From Armatimonadaceae bacterium (GTDB taxonomy: Bacteria > Armatimonadota > Armatimonadia > Armatimonadales > Armatimonadaceae): a stretch of DNA of 64,000 nucleotides. The stretch's first letter is position 1. Every line of letters starts with the position of its first letter. Position numbers and translations under genes: made by a program. Where the stretch lies: assembly GCA_030447685.1 (NCBI GenBank), contig JAUJOK010000011.1, positions 34,519 through 98,518 on the forward strand, read 5' to 3'. The notes beneath the pieces were generated by a model that saw only the letters and a program-made list of their open reading frames with translations, was not told where the DNA came from and did no database searches. Below are positions 15,725 to 24,992 of this stretch, piece by piece.

Positions 15725-17853
15725 TTAAGACGGGGGTCAGCCTGATTCTGATACTGGTGTTTATTGGCTCGTCCATCGGTATCGGGCGGCTGTTATTACG
15801 TTCCGTTGGCTCCTGGGCCAGTGCATTGGAGCGGGCTATCTTTTGCTGTGCGGTCGGCATGGGAGCTATCAGTTTCCTTGTTTTGCTTGTGGGCGTGCTG
15901 GGTCTTTTTCCTCCCCCTGGCTACTGGATTTTGGTACTGAGCCTGCTATCCGTTTTCGGCAGCTATACCTTTGTTACACTCTGGCGTGAGAAGCCTGCGA
16001 AGGGACGTCCGCGCTTTTCCACCTTGGAATTGTCATGTATCATTGCCTTCGCCGGGCTGGGGCTGTTTACGCTTATCGGGGCGCTGGCACCGCCGGGGGG
16101 GAACGAATGGGACGCGCTTTCGTACCACCTCGCCGTGCCTAAGATTTACCTGCGCGAAGGCCGCATCTTTTACATTCCGTGGGTCTCACACTCCAACTTC
16201 CCGTTCGTCCTCCAGATGCTCTACACGCTGATGCTTGGTCTGGGCAGCGTCGGCGCGGCCAAGCTGTGCCACTGGCTCTGTGGCGTCCTGCTGGTGCTTT
16301 CCGTCTACACCTTCGCCGCGCGCCATGTCACGCCCGCCCCGCGCGGAAAGCAGGTGGGCCTTATCGCCGCGCTGATCGTCGCCGCGACGCCTATCGTGCT
16401 GTGGGAAGCATCCGTCGCCTATGTCGATCTGGCGACCGCGCTGTTTACGTGGCTGTCTTTGTACGCCCTGTTCAATGCGGCGCAGGCGGTGGAAATAGCC
16501 CAACCTGCTCCCCCGGCCCGCCCTCACCCCCTGCCCCTCTCCCGGAGCGGGAGAGGGGTGCCTGCCACGGCAGCGGCCCCGGCTTCGCACGAGAGCAAGG
16601 AGAATTTGGCAGGGCGCGAAGCCGGGGGTGGTAACGCCACAGGCTCCCCTCTCCCACCGCGAAGCGGAAAATTGGGAGAGCACCTCGGCAGACCGAGTGT
16701 GGGGGTGAGGGCGAAAATAGGGGCCGACTCCCTCCCCTGGCTCGTCGTTTCCGCCGTTCTCATGGGGCTGGCGCTGGGCACCAAGTACACCGTGCTTGGC
16801 TTCTGGGGAATGCTACTTGTCGGGGTGCTGGGCTGGTACTTTGTCACCACCGGGCGCTGGGCGAAGGCGACGCTGCCGCATACCCTGCTCTGGGGCGGCG
16901 TGTCCCTTCTGGTGGCTGCGCCCTGGTATGTCAAGACCTGGGTGTATACCGGCAACCCGGTTTACCCCTTCTTTTACGGCCTGTTCGGCGGGCGCTACTG
17001 GAACGCCGCAAACGCCGCGCAGTATACTGCCGCTCAGGCGCAGTTCGGCTTCGGCAAGGGGGCGGTTAACTTTCTGCTCGCGCCCTGGCAGACCACAATG
17101 GAGGCGAGCCTTCTCACGCCGCAAAAGCCGATCCTCTTCACCGAATATGTTCTGTTCGGACTGTCGCCGGTGTATGTGGCCGTGCTGCTTGCCGCGCCGC
17201 TTTTTGTAAGACGTTTGTCACGCGTTTCCGTTCTGCTTTGCCTGTTCGCGGCGGGCGTCTTCGTGTTCTGGTTCTTCCTGATGCAGCAGACGCGGTATCT
17301 GATACCGGCTCTGCCTGCGCTGGCGATTATTTGCGGGGAAGTGCTTGTCACGGCCTGGGAGGAACTGCGTATCGCCCGCTGGTTCGGTGCGGGCCTGGCG
17401 GCGGCATCGGTGGCATGGGGGCTGTATCTGGGCGCAGTCTACATCGCCGCGCCTGCGCTGCCGGTCGTGACGGGGCAGATGACCACGCAGGCGCATGTCG
17501 CCCGGACGCTGCCCGGTCTCGCGTCCGCCGTCGAATTTATCAATCGGGAGACGCCGAAGGAGGCGAAGGTCGCCCTGTTCGACGAAGTGCGCGGCTTCTA
17601 TCTGGATCGCGACTATCTGTGGGCGACACCGAATCACTCCACGCTGCTGCCCTGGAACGATTATAAGAGCGTGGATGACTGGCTCAGTGACTTCCGGGGG
17701 CGCGGCTATACGACGCTGCTGGTGAACGCGCGGAACGTGTCGGCGGCGCAGGACGGCCAGACCTGGCGACGCCTATTGCCCGAGGCCATCGCTGAAAACA
17801 AGGTAACGATTGCCTTTCAAGCAGGCGACTTTGTGGTGTATCGTATACCATGA
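15721..17853 (+). CDS. Polytopic glycosyltransferase (GT39/PMT-like), carrying an inserted repeat
   Basis: 710 residues with about a dozen hydrophobic helices. The N-terminal third has a luminal-type loop after helix 3 containing the acidic motif GGNEWDALSYHLAVP, as in dolichyl-phosphate-mannose-type (GT-C) transferases, which use lipid-linked sugars. Around residues 268-330 the sequence turns into low-complexity Pro/Arg/Gly text encoded by the repeat at 16521-16711, placed between two membrane helices; the frame stays open. A soluble ~110-residue domain closes the protein. GTG start, 4-nt overlaps on both sides. The acceptor is unknown. Confidence 0.75.
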   Translation: MIKTGVSLILILVFIGSSIGIGRLLLRSVGSWASALERAIFCCAVGMGAISFLVLLVGVLGLFPPPGYWILVLSLLSVFGSYTFVTLWREKPAKGRPRFSTLELSCIIAFAGLGLFTLIGALAPPGGNEWDALSYHLAVPKIYLREGRIFYIPWVSHSNFPFVLQMLYTLMLGLGSVGAAKLCHWLCGVLLVLSVYTFAARHVTPAPRGKQVGLIAALIVAATPIVLWEASVAYVDLATALFTWLSLYALFNAAQAVEIAQPAPPARPHPLPLSRSGRGVPATAAAPASHESKENLAGREAGGGNATGSPLPPRSGKLGEHLGRPSVGVRAKIGADSLPWLVVSAVLMGLALGTKYTVLGFWGMLLVGVLGWYFVTTGRWAKATLPHTLLWGGVSLLVAAPWYVKTWVYTGNPVYPFFYGLFGGRYWNAANAAQYTAAQAQFGFGKGAVNFLLAPWQTTMEASLLTPQKPILFTEYVLFGLSPVYVAVLLAAPLFVRRLSRVSVLLCLFAAGVFVFWFFLMQQTRYLIPALPALAIICGEVLVTAWEELRIARWFGAGLAAASVAWGLYLGAVYIAAPALPVVTGQMTTQAHVARTLPGLASAVEFINRETPKEAKVALFDEVRGFYLDRDYLWATPNHSTLLPWNDYKSVDDWLSDFRGRGYTTLLVNARNVSAAQDGQTWRRLLPEAIAENKVTIAFQAGDFVVYRIP
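16521..16711. repeat. 191-bp GC-rich element inside a glycosyltransferase gene
   Basis: It is bounded by CCCTCACCCCC (16521-16531) and its exact complement GGGGGTGAGGG (16701-16711). Inside are two CTCTCCC...GGGAGAG hairpins and a CGGCTTCG...CGAAGCCG pair. The same edge and hairpin texts occur near 11059, 50760 and 52020. It is read as about 64 codons with no stop and falls in a loop between membrane helices, where extra residues are likely tolerated. Confidence 0.75.
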
Positions 17854-19244
17854 GCAAAAGGCGACGACAACAGCCGGGCAACGCCGCTCCCCAGCCGCTG
17901 CGTGTTTCCGCCAATGGGCACGGCGGCACGCCTAATAAATCGGGCATCCCCATTATTGGGGGCGGGGGGGGCGGCAGAGCGGGGGGCAGCCTTTCCCCGA
18001 CTGCCGCGCGCCGCCTGCTGTTCGTCCTGCTGGCCGTGTCGCTCGTGCTGTCCCTTCTCTTTGCCGCGCGGCTTCCTCTGGATGCCAATCCCGATGAAAA
18101 GGACCATCTGAACTATGTCCGGCTGTTGGTGGAAGAGCGCGGCTTCGTGCAGTTTCGCGTCGGCGACCCGGCGCGCTACCAGACGCACCAGCCGCCCGCT
18201 TACTACCTGCTTGCCGCGCCCGTCTATGCCCTGACCGGCGGAAACCTGCTGGCGCTGCGGCTTATCAACATCGCGCTGCATCTGCTGACCATCACGGTCG
18301 CTTTTCGGGCGGGACGAGATCTGTTTCCCGACCGGGCCGAAATCGCCGTCGGCGCGGCGGCGTTCGTCGCCTTCCTGCCGGTGCAGGCGCAGCTTGCCGG
18401 GGCCGTGACCAATGACCCGCTGACGACGCTGATCTGCGCCGTGATCTTCTGGCGGCTCGGCCTGCTGGTCACGCAGGGGCAGGACCTGCGCGGCGCGCTG
18501 CTCTTAGGAGTTCTGTTCGGCGCGGGCCTGCTCACCAAGTTCTCCGTGCTTCAGCTTGTCCCGGCGATGCTCGCTGCCTACGCCATCGCGGCATGGGCGA
18601 AGACGCTGCCTTTTTCGCGTGCTGTCGCCCAGGCCGCCCTTGTTCTTGCGCTCGGCGTCGTTATCGCCTCGCCCTGGCTCGTCCGCAATACGCTGCTCTA
18701 CGGCGACCCGCTGACGGTGCGTATCTACCGGCAGACCGGGCCGAACTTTACGCCGCAGCAGATGATGGCGCTCACCGGCTGGTCGTCCCTCGGTGAATAC
18801 CTATCGAATGCGGCGACGCGCACGTATGCGACCTTCTGGTACTTTCTGCCGCCTAACGTCATCCTCCCGACCCGCTTTGCGCCATTCCCGCTGCTGCTGA
18901 CCGCCGTAATGGGCTTCGGCGGACTGCTGGGCACGCTGCGCCGCATGGGACAAACGGCGGCAGACGAGACGCAGACGCGCCGGGTCCTGGCACTTTACGT
19001 GCTGGGAATCTTTCTGCTGGTGCCGTTCTTTACGATGTTCATTCTGACGACCTTTCAGGCGCAGGGGCGTTATTTTCTGCCCGCGCTCCTGCCTGCCGCC
19101 ATCACCGCCTGCGCCGGGTGGGCCACACTCGTTTCGGGAACGGCTTCGACCGGGCACGCCCGCATCATCGGCGCGCTGGTACCACCCCTGACGCTTCTGG
19201 TGATGACGCTCTACGCCCTCGGCGGCGGCGCGTTCCACCGCTGA
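17850..19244 (+). CDS. Polytopic glycosyltransferase-like membrane protein
   Basis: 464 residues; the ATG overlaps the previous stop (ATGA). The first 50 residues are basic and low-complexity because of the repeat at 17948-17971. The first membrane helix starts near residue 53, followed by a loop with the acidic motif NPDEKDHLNYV and then HQPPAYYLL, the arrangement of GT-C transferases of the PMT/ArnT and DUF2142-like group. About ten more helices follow. Pairing with another GT-C protein suggests joint work on a surface glycan or glycoprotein (inference). The in-frame start could lie further in than annotated. Confidence 0.72.
   Translation: MSKRRRQQPGNAAPQPLRVSANGHGGTPNKSGIPIIGGGGGGRAGGSLSPTAARRLLFVLLAVSLVLSLLFAARLPLDANPDEKDHLNYVRLLVEERGFVQFRVGDPARYQTHQPPAYYLLAAPVYALTGGNLLALRLINIALHLLTITVAFRAGRDLFPDRAEIAVGAAAFVAFLPVQAQLAGAVTNDPLTTLICAVIFWRLGLLVTQGQDLRGALLLGVLFGAGLLTKFSVLQLVPAMLAAYAIAAWAKTLPFSRAVAQAALVLALGVVIASPWLVRNTLLYGDPLTVRIYRQTGPNFTPQQMMALTGWSSLGEYLSNAATRTYATFWYFLPPNVILPTRFAPFPLLLTAVMGFGGLLGTLRRMGQTAADETQTRRVLALYVLGIFLLVPFFTMFILTTFQAQGRYFLPALLPAAITACAGWATLVSGTASTGHARIIGALVPPLTLLVMTLYALGGGAFHR
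17948..17971. repeat. CCCCATTATTGGGGG repeat core inside a glycosyltransferase N-terminus
   Basis: CCCCATTATTGGGGGCGG followed by a G-run. The same core is at 11171-11188 and, inverted, at 50722-50738 and 51901-51917. Here it encodes the IPIIGGGGGG stretch near residue 35 of the glycosyltransferase. Confidence 0.7.
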
Positions 19245-19294
19245 TTCTGTAACCTTATTGTCCTTACCGGGTCGAGAAGAGGGGAGACCGGATT

Positions 19295-19765
19295 ATGACC
19301 CCGCGTTTGAATCGTCTGACACAGGCTTTGCAGGAACAGGAAATCGCCGCCGTGGCTCTGGTTCCCGGCGCGAATCTGCGCTATCTGACGGGGCTGGATT
19401 TTCACCTCAGCAAGCGGCTGACCCTGGCGTTCTTCCCGGCGCAGGGGACACCAGTCTTCGTGCTGCCCGCGATGGAAGCCAGCCGCGCGCAGGCAGCCAG
19501 CGCCGTTCCGCTGACCCTGTTTCCGTGGAACGACGGCGACGAAAACGGGCCACAGGCCGCCTTGCAGCAGTGCGTGGAATCGCTCGGTCTTTCCTCCGGC
19601 AGCCGTATCGCCGCCGAATACACGGCCATGCGCCTGCTGGAACTGCGCGCTATCGAAACCAGTCTGCCCGGTATCTACCTGGAGGATGCGACGCCGATTC
19701 TGGTCGCGCAGCGCAAGGCGAAAGACGCCGAGGAGCTCGCGGCGATGGACGAGGCGGCGCGGGCG
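19295..19765 (+). pseudogene. Truncated Xaa-Pro aminopeptidase-like (M24) N-terminal domain
   Basis: About 157 residues from an ATG preceded by GAGGGGAG match the creatinase/prolidase N-terminal domain: a small alpha/beta domain with LVPGANLRYLTGLDFH, then VLPAMEAS and LVAQRKAKDAEELAAMDEAA, the usual link to the catalytic pita-bread domain. That metal-binding catalytic half is absent. At about 19765 the text changes into the kinase-like gene, in another frame. The M24 gene has therefore lost its catalytic part through a deletion or recombination with the neighbouring signalling locus; an assembly misjoin is the alternative. Confidence 0.7.
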
Positions 19766-21459
19766 ACAGCGACCTCAGTGCCGCCGAGGTCGTCTGTGAC
19801 CGGCGCGGGCTGCCGGTCGCCTATTCGGGCCGCTCCGCCGTCGTCTTCCGGCTGCGGACACCGCAGGGCGACTGGGCCGTGCGCTGCTTCACCACGCCCG
19901 CCCGCGATGACGAGCGGCATGCCCGCTACCAGGCTATCGCCGCGCGTCTGGCGGGTCTGCCGGATGTTTTCGTTCCCTTCCGCTACCACGAGCAGGGTAT
20001 CCGTGTGCTGGGCCGGTGGTATCCCATCGTCGCCATGCGCTGGGCGAGCGGCGAAACGCTGGGCCGGTTCGTGGAAACGCACGCGCAGGATGCCAGCGCA
20101 TTGCGCGCCCTCGCCCGCAGCCTCGGCGACCTGCTCACGCAATTAGAGGCGCAGGGCATTGCCCACGGCGATTGGCAGCACGACAACCTGCTGGTTTCCG
20201 ACAACGGCAGGCGCGTGACTCTGGTGGACTACGACGGCGTCTACGTGCCCGAACTGGAGGGCGGCGTATCCCCTGAAATCGGCCATGCCAACTACCAGCA
20301 CCCGCAGCGAACATCCGCGCACTTCGGCGTCGGGCTGGATCGCTTCGCCCATCTGGTCATGCAGACCGCGCTGCTCGCCCTGTGCCGCGACCCGGCCCTG
20401 TGGAGCCGCTACAGCGATGGCGAATCGCTTCTTTTTAAGCGCGCCGACTTCGACCGTCCGCACTCCTCGCCCGTGTTCCGCGCCGTCGCCGCCCTGAGCG
20501 CGAATGATGTTGTCCTTGCCGAAAGCCTCGCGCGTCTCGAACTCGCCTGCGCCTCTGGCCCCACCGAAGTCCTGCCCGCTCCCGTGTCCATTCCCGTCAC
20601 GCCGGAACCCGCCGTGTCGAATGGAGCGAAGAAGTGGTGGCAGACAGCGGAAACCGTTACCCGTCCTCAGCCCGCCCCCATCCAACAAGCCGAAAGCGGT
20701 GCAGGCTACATCAGCCGGTTATTCAACCCGGAAGCCCTGCGCGCCGAACAGAAAAGTCTCTGGTGGGGGCGGCTCAGCCTATTATCATTTATTGTATGGA
20801 TAGCAGTAATTGTCGTTCTACTTTACGATGGTGGGACATCTTTTGTTCTATTGGCAAATGCTTATTGGGTTCTTAGATTGTTAGGCAGCCCATACGGTTT
20901 ATGGCCCCGAAAAAAGATACAGAAGGAACTGAAAGCCGAAATAGAAAAGCTGGAAAAGCTCGAAAAGGAGCGTCACGAAAAAGTTTACTGGCATAAAGAG
21001 CAGAACGGCCACTTGCTTGGGGGTAATGCGTCCGCATTCATCCATAACCAGTTGGAAAAGATTTCGATTGGTCGAATTCTGAGCATTCATGGCGTCAGTG
21101 AAGTTTCCCTGGACAGGTTGCGGATGGGACATATAAATACAGCGGCAGATCTGCGACAGTGTGTGATTAACCAGGGCGGCATCCCTTCACATGAATGGAC
21201 AGCAATGCAGAATTGGCTCCGTGAACTGGAAATGAGTGCCGCCGATGAATACCGTCGCCAAGGGATGCCCAAAGTTGCCGCGCCTGTGGTCGGAAACCCA
21301 GAGCAGGTGCGAGCCGAGATCGAACGGCTGGAGCGCGAGATAGCGGCGTTCGAGCAGGAATTGGCGAAACTGCGCGAGGAAGAGCAGAACTTCCCCGACG
21401 TTTCCGCCCGCGCCTATTTCCGTAAGCTGTTCTTCGTCAAGGAACCGGCGCAGCCGTGA
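19765..21459 (+). CDS. TerY-P/YegI-like protein kinase with helix-hairpin-helix tail, copy A (5' truncated)
   Basis: 565 codons, open from the M24 junction, without a clear start codon. Kinase-fold marks: GLPVAYSGRSAVVFRLRT (glycine-loop region), AVRCF at the usual Lys position (Arg here), catalytic loop HGDWQHDN, and VDYDG as the metal site. After a Pro-rich linker there is a paired hydrophobic segment (about 20780-20885), a coiled coil, a helix-hairpin-helix-like motif (IGRILSIHGVSEVSLDRLRM), a second coiled coil and a conserved end (SARAYFRKLFFVKEPAQP). This is the layout of E. coli YegI and of the kinase of the TerY-P triad. The N-terminal ~40 residues seen in copy C are missing. Confidence 0.7.
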   Translation, partial: DSDLSAAEVVCDRRGLPVAYSGRSAVVFRLRTPQGDWAVRCFTTPARDDERHARYQAIAARLAGLPDVFVPFRYHEQGIRVLGRWYPIVAMRWASGETLGRFVETHAQDASALRALARSLGDLLTQLEAQGIAHGDWQHDNLLVSDNGRRVTLVDYDGVYVPELEGGVSPEIGHANYQHPQRTSAHFGVGLDRFAHLVMQTALLALCRDPALWSRYSDGESLLFKRADFDRPHSSPVFRAVAALSANDVVLAESLARLELACASGPTEVLPAPVSIPVTPEPAVSNGAKKWWQTAETVTRPQPAPIQQAESGAGYISRLFNPEALRAEQKSLWWGRLSLLSFIVWIAVIVVLLYDGGTSFVLLANAYWVLRLLGSPYGLWPRKKIQKELKAEIEKLEKLEKERHEKVYWHKEQNGHLLGGNASAFIHNQLEKISIGRILSIHGVSEVSLDRLRMGHINTAADLRQCVINQGGIPSHEWTAMQNWLRELEMSAADEYRRQGMPKVAAPVVGNPEQVRAEIERLEREIAAFEQELAKLREEEQNFPDVSARAYFRKLFFVKEPAQP

Positions 21460-21635
21460 GACTGCAAACCGTTTCGCCACAGCAAACCAGCAGCGCCGCT
21501 GCCACCACGGCAGCGAACACTACGCGCGCCTTCTGGCCGGATGCCGTCGCCTACCGCGAAGCGATTCAGAACCCCGCCGCCGCGCTGGCTGACCCGCAGC
21601 TAAGCAGGGCGCAGGTCGCGGTGGGGCGGCAATAA
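21456..21635 (+). pseudogene. Kinase copy B, N-terminal remnant
   Basis: A GTG overlapping the copy A stop (GTGA) opens 59 codons nearly identical to the start of copy C (RLQTVSPQQT..., then VAVGRQ). A TAA follows exactly where the kinase fold should begin, and the next 45 bases (AT-rich around TAAATTTTTATATCC) match neither copy. This is the stump of a middle kinase gene whose catalytic core is gone. Confidence 0.7.
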
Positions 21636-21681
21636 CTATAAATTTTTATATCCATAGCTGGATATTCACGGTATACGGCTC

Positions 21682-22241
21682 ATGGCCCCGAAAAAGATAC
21701 ACAAGGACCTGAAAGCGCAGATAAATAAGCTTGAAAAACTGGCAAAGGAGCGTCAGAACAAGATACGCCATTCTGCAACAGAACAAAGGCTTTGTGCTTG
21801 GGGCAACGATGCGTCCGCCTATAAGCATAACCATCTCGGAAAAGATACCGATTGGTCGAATTCTGACTATTTCCGGTGTCAGTGAAGTTTCCCTGGACAG
21901 GTTGCGGATGGCACATATTGATTCGGCGGCAGATCTGCGACAGTGTGTGATTCCAGGGCGGCATCCCTTCACATGAATGGACAGCAATGCAGAATTGGCT
22001 CCGTGAACAGGAAGTGCTGGCCGCCGATGAATACCGTCGCCAAGGGATGCCCACAGTCACCGCGCCTGTGGTCGGAAATCCAGAGCAGGTGCGAGCCGAG
22101 ATCGAACGGCTGGAGCGCGAGATAGCGGCGTTCGAGCAGGAACTGGCGAAACTGCGCGAGGAAGAGCAGAACTTCCCGGACGTTTCCGCCCGCGCCTATT
22201 TCCGTAAGCTGTTCTTCGTCAAGGAACCGGCGCAGCCGTGA
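21682..22241 (+). pseudogene. Kinase copy B, C-terminal helix-hairpin-helix remnant
   Basis: The text from 21682 parallels the tail of copy A from the MAPRKK-like start of its coiled coil to the identical end FRKLFFVKEPAQP, but it needs at least two frame changes (near 21780 and 21950-21985). The helix-hairpin-helix part IGRILTISGVSEVSLDRLRM is preserved in one frame, and the last coiled coil is preserved in another. No kinase core precedes it. Its stop overlaps the GTG of copy C. Confidence 0.7.
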
Positions 22242-24061
22242 GACTGCAAACCGTTTCGCCACAGCAAACCAGCAGCGCCGCTGCCACCACGGCAGCGAAC
22301 ACCGCGCGCGCCTTCTGGCCGGATGCCGTCGCCTACCGCGAAGCGATACAGAACCCCGCCGCCGCGCTGGCTGACCCGCAGCTAAGCAGGGCACAGGTCG
22401 CGGTGGGGCGGCAGGGACTGCCTATCGCCTACGCGGGCCGCTTCGCCGTGGTATTTCGCCTGCGTACCGGTAGCGGCGGCGGCGACTGGGCGCTGCGCTG
22501 CTTTACGTCGCGCGGCGCGGAGGACGAGCGCCGCGCCCACTACGCCCTGCTCGCGCCCCGCCTCGCCGCCCTGCCGGAGACCTTCGTCCCATTCCGCTAT
22601 CTGGAGCAGGGCGTCCGTGTCGGCGGGAACTGGTACCCCGCGCTCGCCATGCGCTGGGCCGAGGGGGAGACCCTGGGCCGCTTTGTCGAAGACCACCGGC
22701 ACGACCCGGACAGCCTGCGAAACCTCAGCCTGTCGCTCGCCGATTTGCTGGAACGGCTGGAGGCGGCGGGCATTGGGCATGGCGACTGGCAGCACGACAA
22801 TATCCTGGTCGCGGACAACGGCAAACAGCTGACCCTGGTGGACTACGACGGCGTCTTCGTGCCGGAGCTTTCGGGCCAGCCCGCGCCAGAGATCGGTCAC
22901 GCGAACTATCAGCACCGCCCGCACGCGCAGCGACTTCGGCCCCGGTCTTGACCGTTTTTCCCATCTCGTCATCCAGACCGCCCTGCACGCCCTGATCGCC
23001 GACCCGACCCTGTGCGACCGATTCCCGCTGGACGACGCGCTTCTCTTCCACCGCGCCGATTTCACTGCCCGCTCGGTTCGCCCATCTTCAACGCCATACA
23101 AACCCTTGCCGCCCGCGACGCCGCGCGCGCGCGGAGCGTCTAACCGCCTCAAAGTCGCCTGCGCCTCAGGCCGTGCGGGCATGGTGCTTTCCGAACCCGT
23201 CCTGCCCGTCCCGGCTGCCGTTCCCGCGCCGGACCCAAAGAAGTGGTGGCTGACCGCCGAAGCCACGACGGTAAAAACGACGAAGACTGCCAAGCGGCGT
23301 GACGCCGCAGCCGCAGGCTGTCTCGACCGGCGCAACGAATTACCTGGAGCAGATACAGACGCCGAAGACGGAGGCGGCTGAGCAACGTAATCTGTGGTCG
23401 GCGCGGCTGCTATGGCTGATTGGACTGATCGGTACCCTGGGGTGGTACGCGGCGGATGGGCGGGATTGGGTTCTTTTTAGTGGAAGCGTCCTCTTTTTAT
23501 TGAGCCAGACTGCCTGTTATATGGCCTGGCCCCGCAAGTCTTTACTGGATGAGTTGGAAACAAAAAAATCGTTATCTTTAGCAACATCAGCAGTGAGAAT
23601 CAGCGCAGCATCAAAGCGGCTTCGGAAGCAGCTGGACAAAATAAACACGGTTCGGGTGAATATGACTGTGGAGGAATATATCGCAGACAGGCTGAGTCAG
23701 GTATCCGTCCGTCGCGCCGGAGTGCTTTCCGGTATCGGGCGCACCACGGTCAAGCGGCTGGAAAACGCCCAAATCCATACGGCGGCGGATGTGGAAGGCC
23801 GGCTGGACGCCGTGCTTATCTCCCCCGCGCCGCCGCGAATTAGTCCAGATTTGGTACGACGACCTGAAAGAAGAAGCGATAGAGACATACGTGCGGGCGA
23901 CCCACCACCGGCGCAGCATCGAAGACCCACTGCGGCGGCTGGAAGACGAAGAAGCCGTCCGCAAGGCGCAACTTAAAGACCTCCGGGCGCAGCGGCGACG
24001 GTTCCCCGATACGTCCGTGGGGAGCTACGCACGCCGCGTTTTGGGCATAGTCAGGACGTAA
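22238..24061 (+). pseudogene. TerY-P/YegI-like kinase with helix-hairpin-helix tail, copy C (frameshifted)
   Basis: It starts at GTG 22238 (GTGA overlap) and contains a complete kinase core: GLPIAYAGRFAVVFRLRT, ALRCF, HGDWQHDN and VDYDG. Frame is lost near 22920, again near 23070-23140, near 23300 and near 23830. The pieces continue the family layout: FGPGLDRFSHLVIQTAL, KKWWLTAEAT linker, two membrane helices (about 23400-23530), a coiled coil, the hairpin GVLSGIGRTTVKRLENAQI, and an end in RFPDTSVGSYARRVLG. Its tail differs clearly from copies A and B, so it is an older paralogue. The lesions may be decay or sequence error. Confidence 0.65.
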
Positions 24062-24069
24062 AACGGTTA

Positions 24070-24200
24070 TGCCGCGCTTGCCGAGGGACAGAACGTCCCT
24101 CGCTCTGGGGCCTTCGGCCAGGCGTCTGCCGGACGCAATCCAACGGGTTTCCCGTCCGTGAGGACGGTTGGCGCGGCAGCGTCCATGAGCGAGCGAGGGA
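24070..24200. repeat. Multi-hairpin GC-rich element between the kinase and the VWA gene
   Basis: It contains CGAGGGAC...GTCCCTCG (24082-24102), GGCCTTCGGCC, CGTCCGTGAGGACGG, and outer GCCGCGC / GCGCGGC. GAGGACGSTTGGC-type text is shared with the element in flhA. It reaches into the start region of the VWA gene. Confidence 0.55.
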
Positions 24201-24227
24201 TTTTTTCTGATTGACCAATCCGGCTCC

Positions 24228-24992
24228 ATGGACGACACCTGGGGCCAGGACGGCACCAAGCGTAAGTGCGACGCCGTGGCGGACGCCATCAACCGTCTGC
24301 TGTCCACGCTCGTTCTGCGCTGCGCCAAGGGCGAGGACGTGCGCGACTATTTTCAGGTCGGTGTGGTCGGCTATGGCGGCTCCGTGCAGAGCGGCTTCAG
24401 CGGCGCGCTCGCCGGGCGGCAGTTCGTGCCCATCTCCGAGGTCGCCGATAGTCCCCTGCGGGTCGAGCAGCGCAATCGCAAAGAAGACGATGGGGCAGGG
24501 GGCCTGGTCGAGCGCACGATCCGCTTTCCCGTCTGGTTCGAGGCGCACGCCAACGGCAACACACCCATGAAGCAGGCGATTGAAACCGCGTGCAGCACCG
24601 TGCAGGCGTGGTGCGAGCTATACCCGCTCTCCTACCCGCCGGTGGTCATCAATATCTCCGACGGCGAGCCGACCGACGGCAACCCTCTGTCCGCCGCCGA
24701 GCAGCTAAAAACCGTCGGCACGAACGACGGCAAGGCGCTGTTTTTTAACATCCATATCTCCACGTCCAGCAAGCGCGCCATTGAGTTTCCGGATACCGAG
24801 ATGGGGCTGCCGGACGAGTTCGCGCAGCGCCTGTTCGAGATGAGCAGCATCCTTCCGCCCCGGCTTGTCCAGGAAGCGGCCCGCGAGGGATTCGCCGTAA
24901 CCGAAGCCTCGCGCGGCTTCGCCTTCAATGCTGACCTGCGCGCACTGATTCAGTTTCTGGATATCGGGACGCGAACGGCGGAACTGCGCTGA
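24228..24992 (+). CDS. TerY/YegL-like von Willebrand A domain protein
   Basis: 254 residues from ATG 24228, but the metal site begins just upstream: LIDQSGSM (DxSxS) is encoded in frame before this ATG, with TPMKQAI and ISDGEPTDG completing the site. With one T fewer in the T6 run at 24201-24206, an ATG at 24185 would give MSERGIFLIDQSGSM, a natural beginning, so the true gene is probably 24185-24992. TerY-like VWA proteins bind metal and partner proteins and are linked with kinase and PP2C partners. The stop overlaps the PP2C ATG by one base. Confidence 0.8.
   Translation: MDDTWGQDGTKRKCDAVADAINRLLSTLVLRCAKGEDVRDYFQVGVVGYGGSVQSGFSGALAGRQFVPISEVADSPLRVEQRNRKEDDGAGGLVERTIRFPVWFEAHANGNTPMKQAIETACSTVQAWCELYPLSYPPVVINISDGEPTDGNPLSAAEQLKTVGTNDGKALFFNIHISTSSKRAIEFPDTEMGLPDEFAQRLFEMSSILPPRLVQEAAREGFAVTEASRGFAFNADLRALIQFLDIGTRTAELR

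Noticed and set aside
19258..19764. A longer N-terminus for kinase copy A in its own frame
   Set aside because: This part is Arg/Gly-rich shadow text; the other frame encodes a well-conserved M24 N-terminal domain.
24063..24200. A structured RNA or riboswitch before the VWA gene
   Set aside because: The hairpins are shared with dispersed repeats in this window and do not match any riboswitch class I know.
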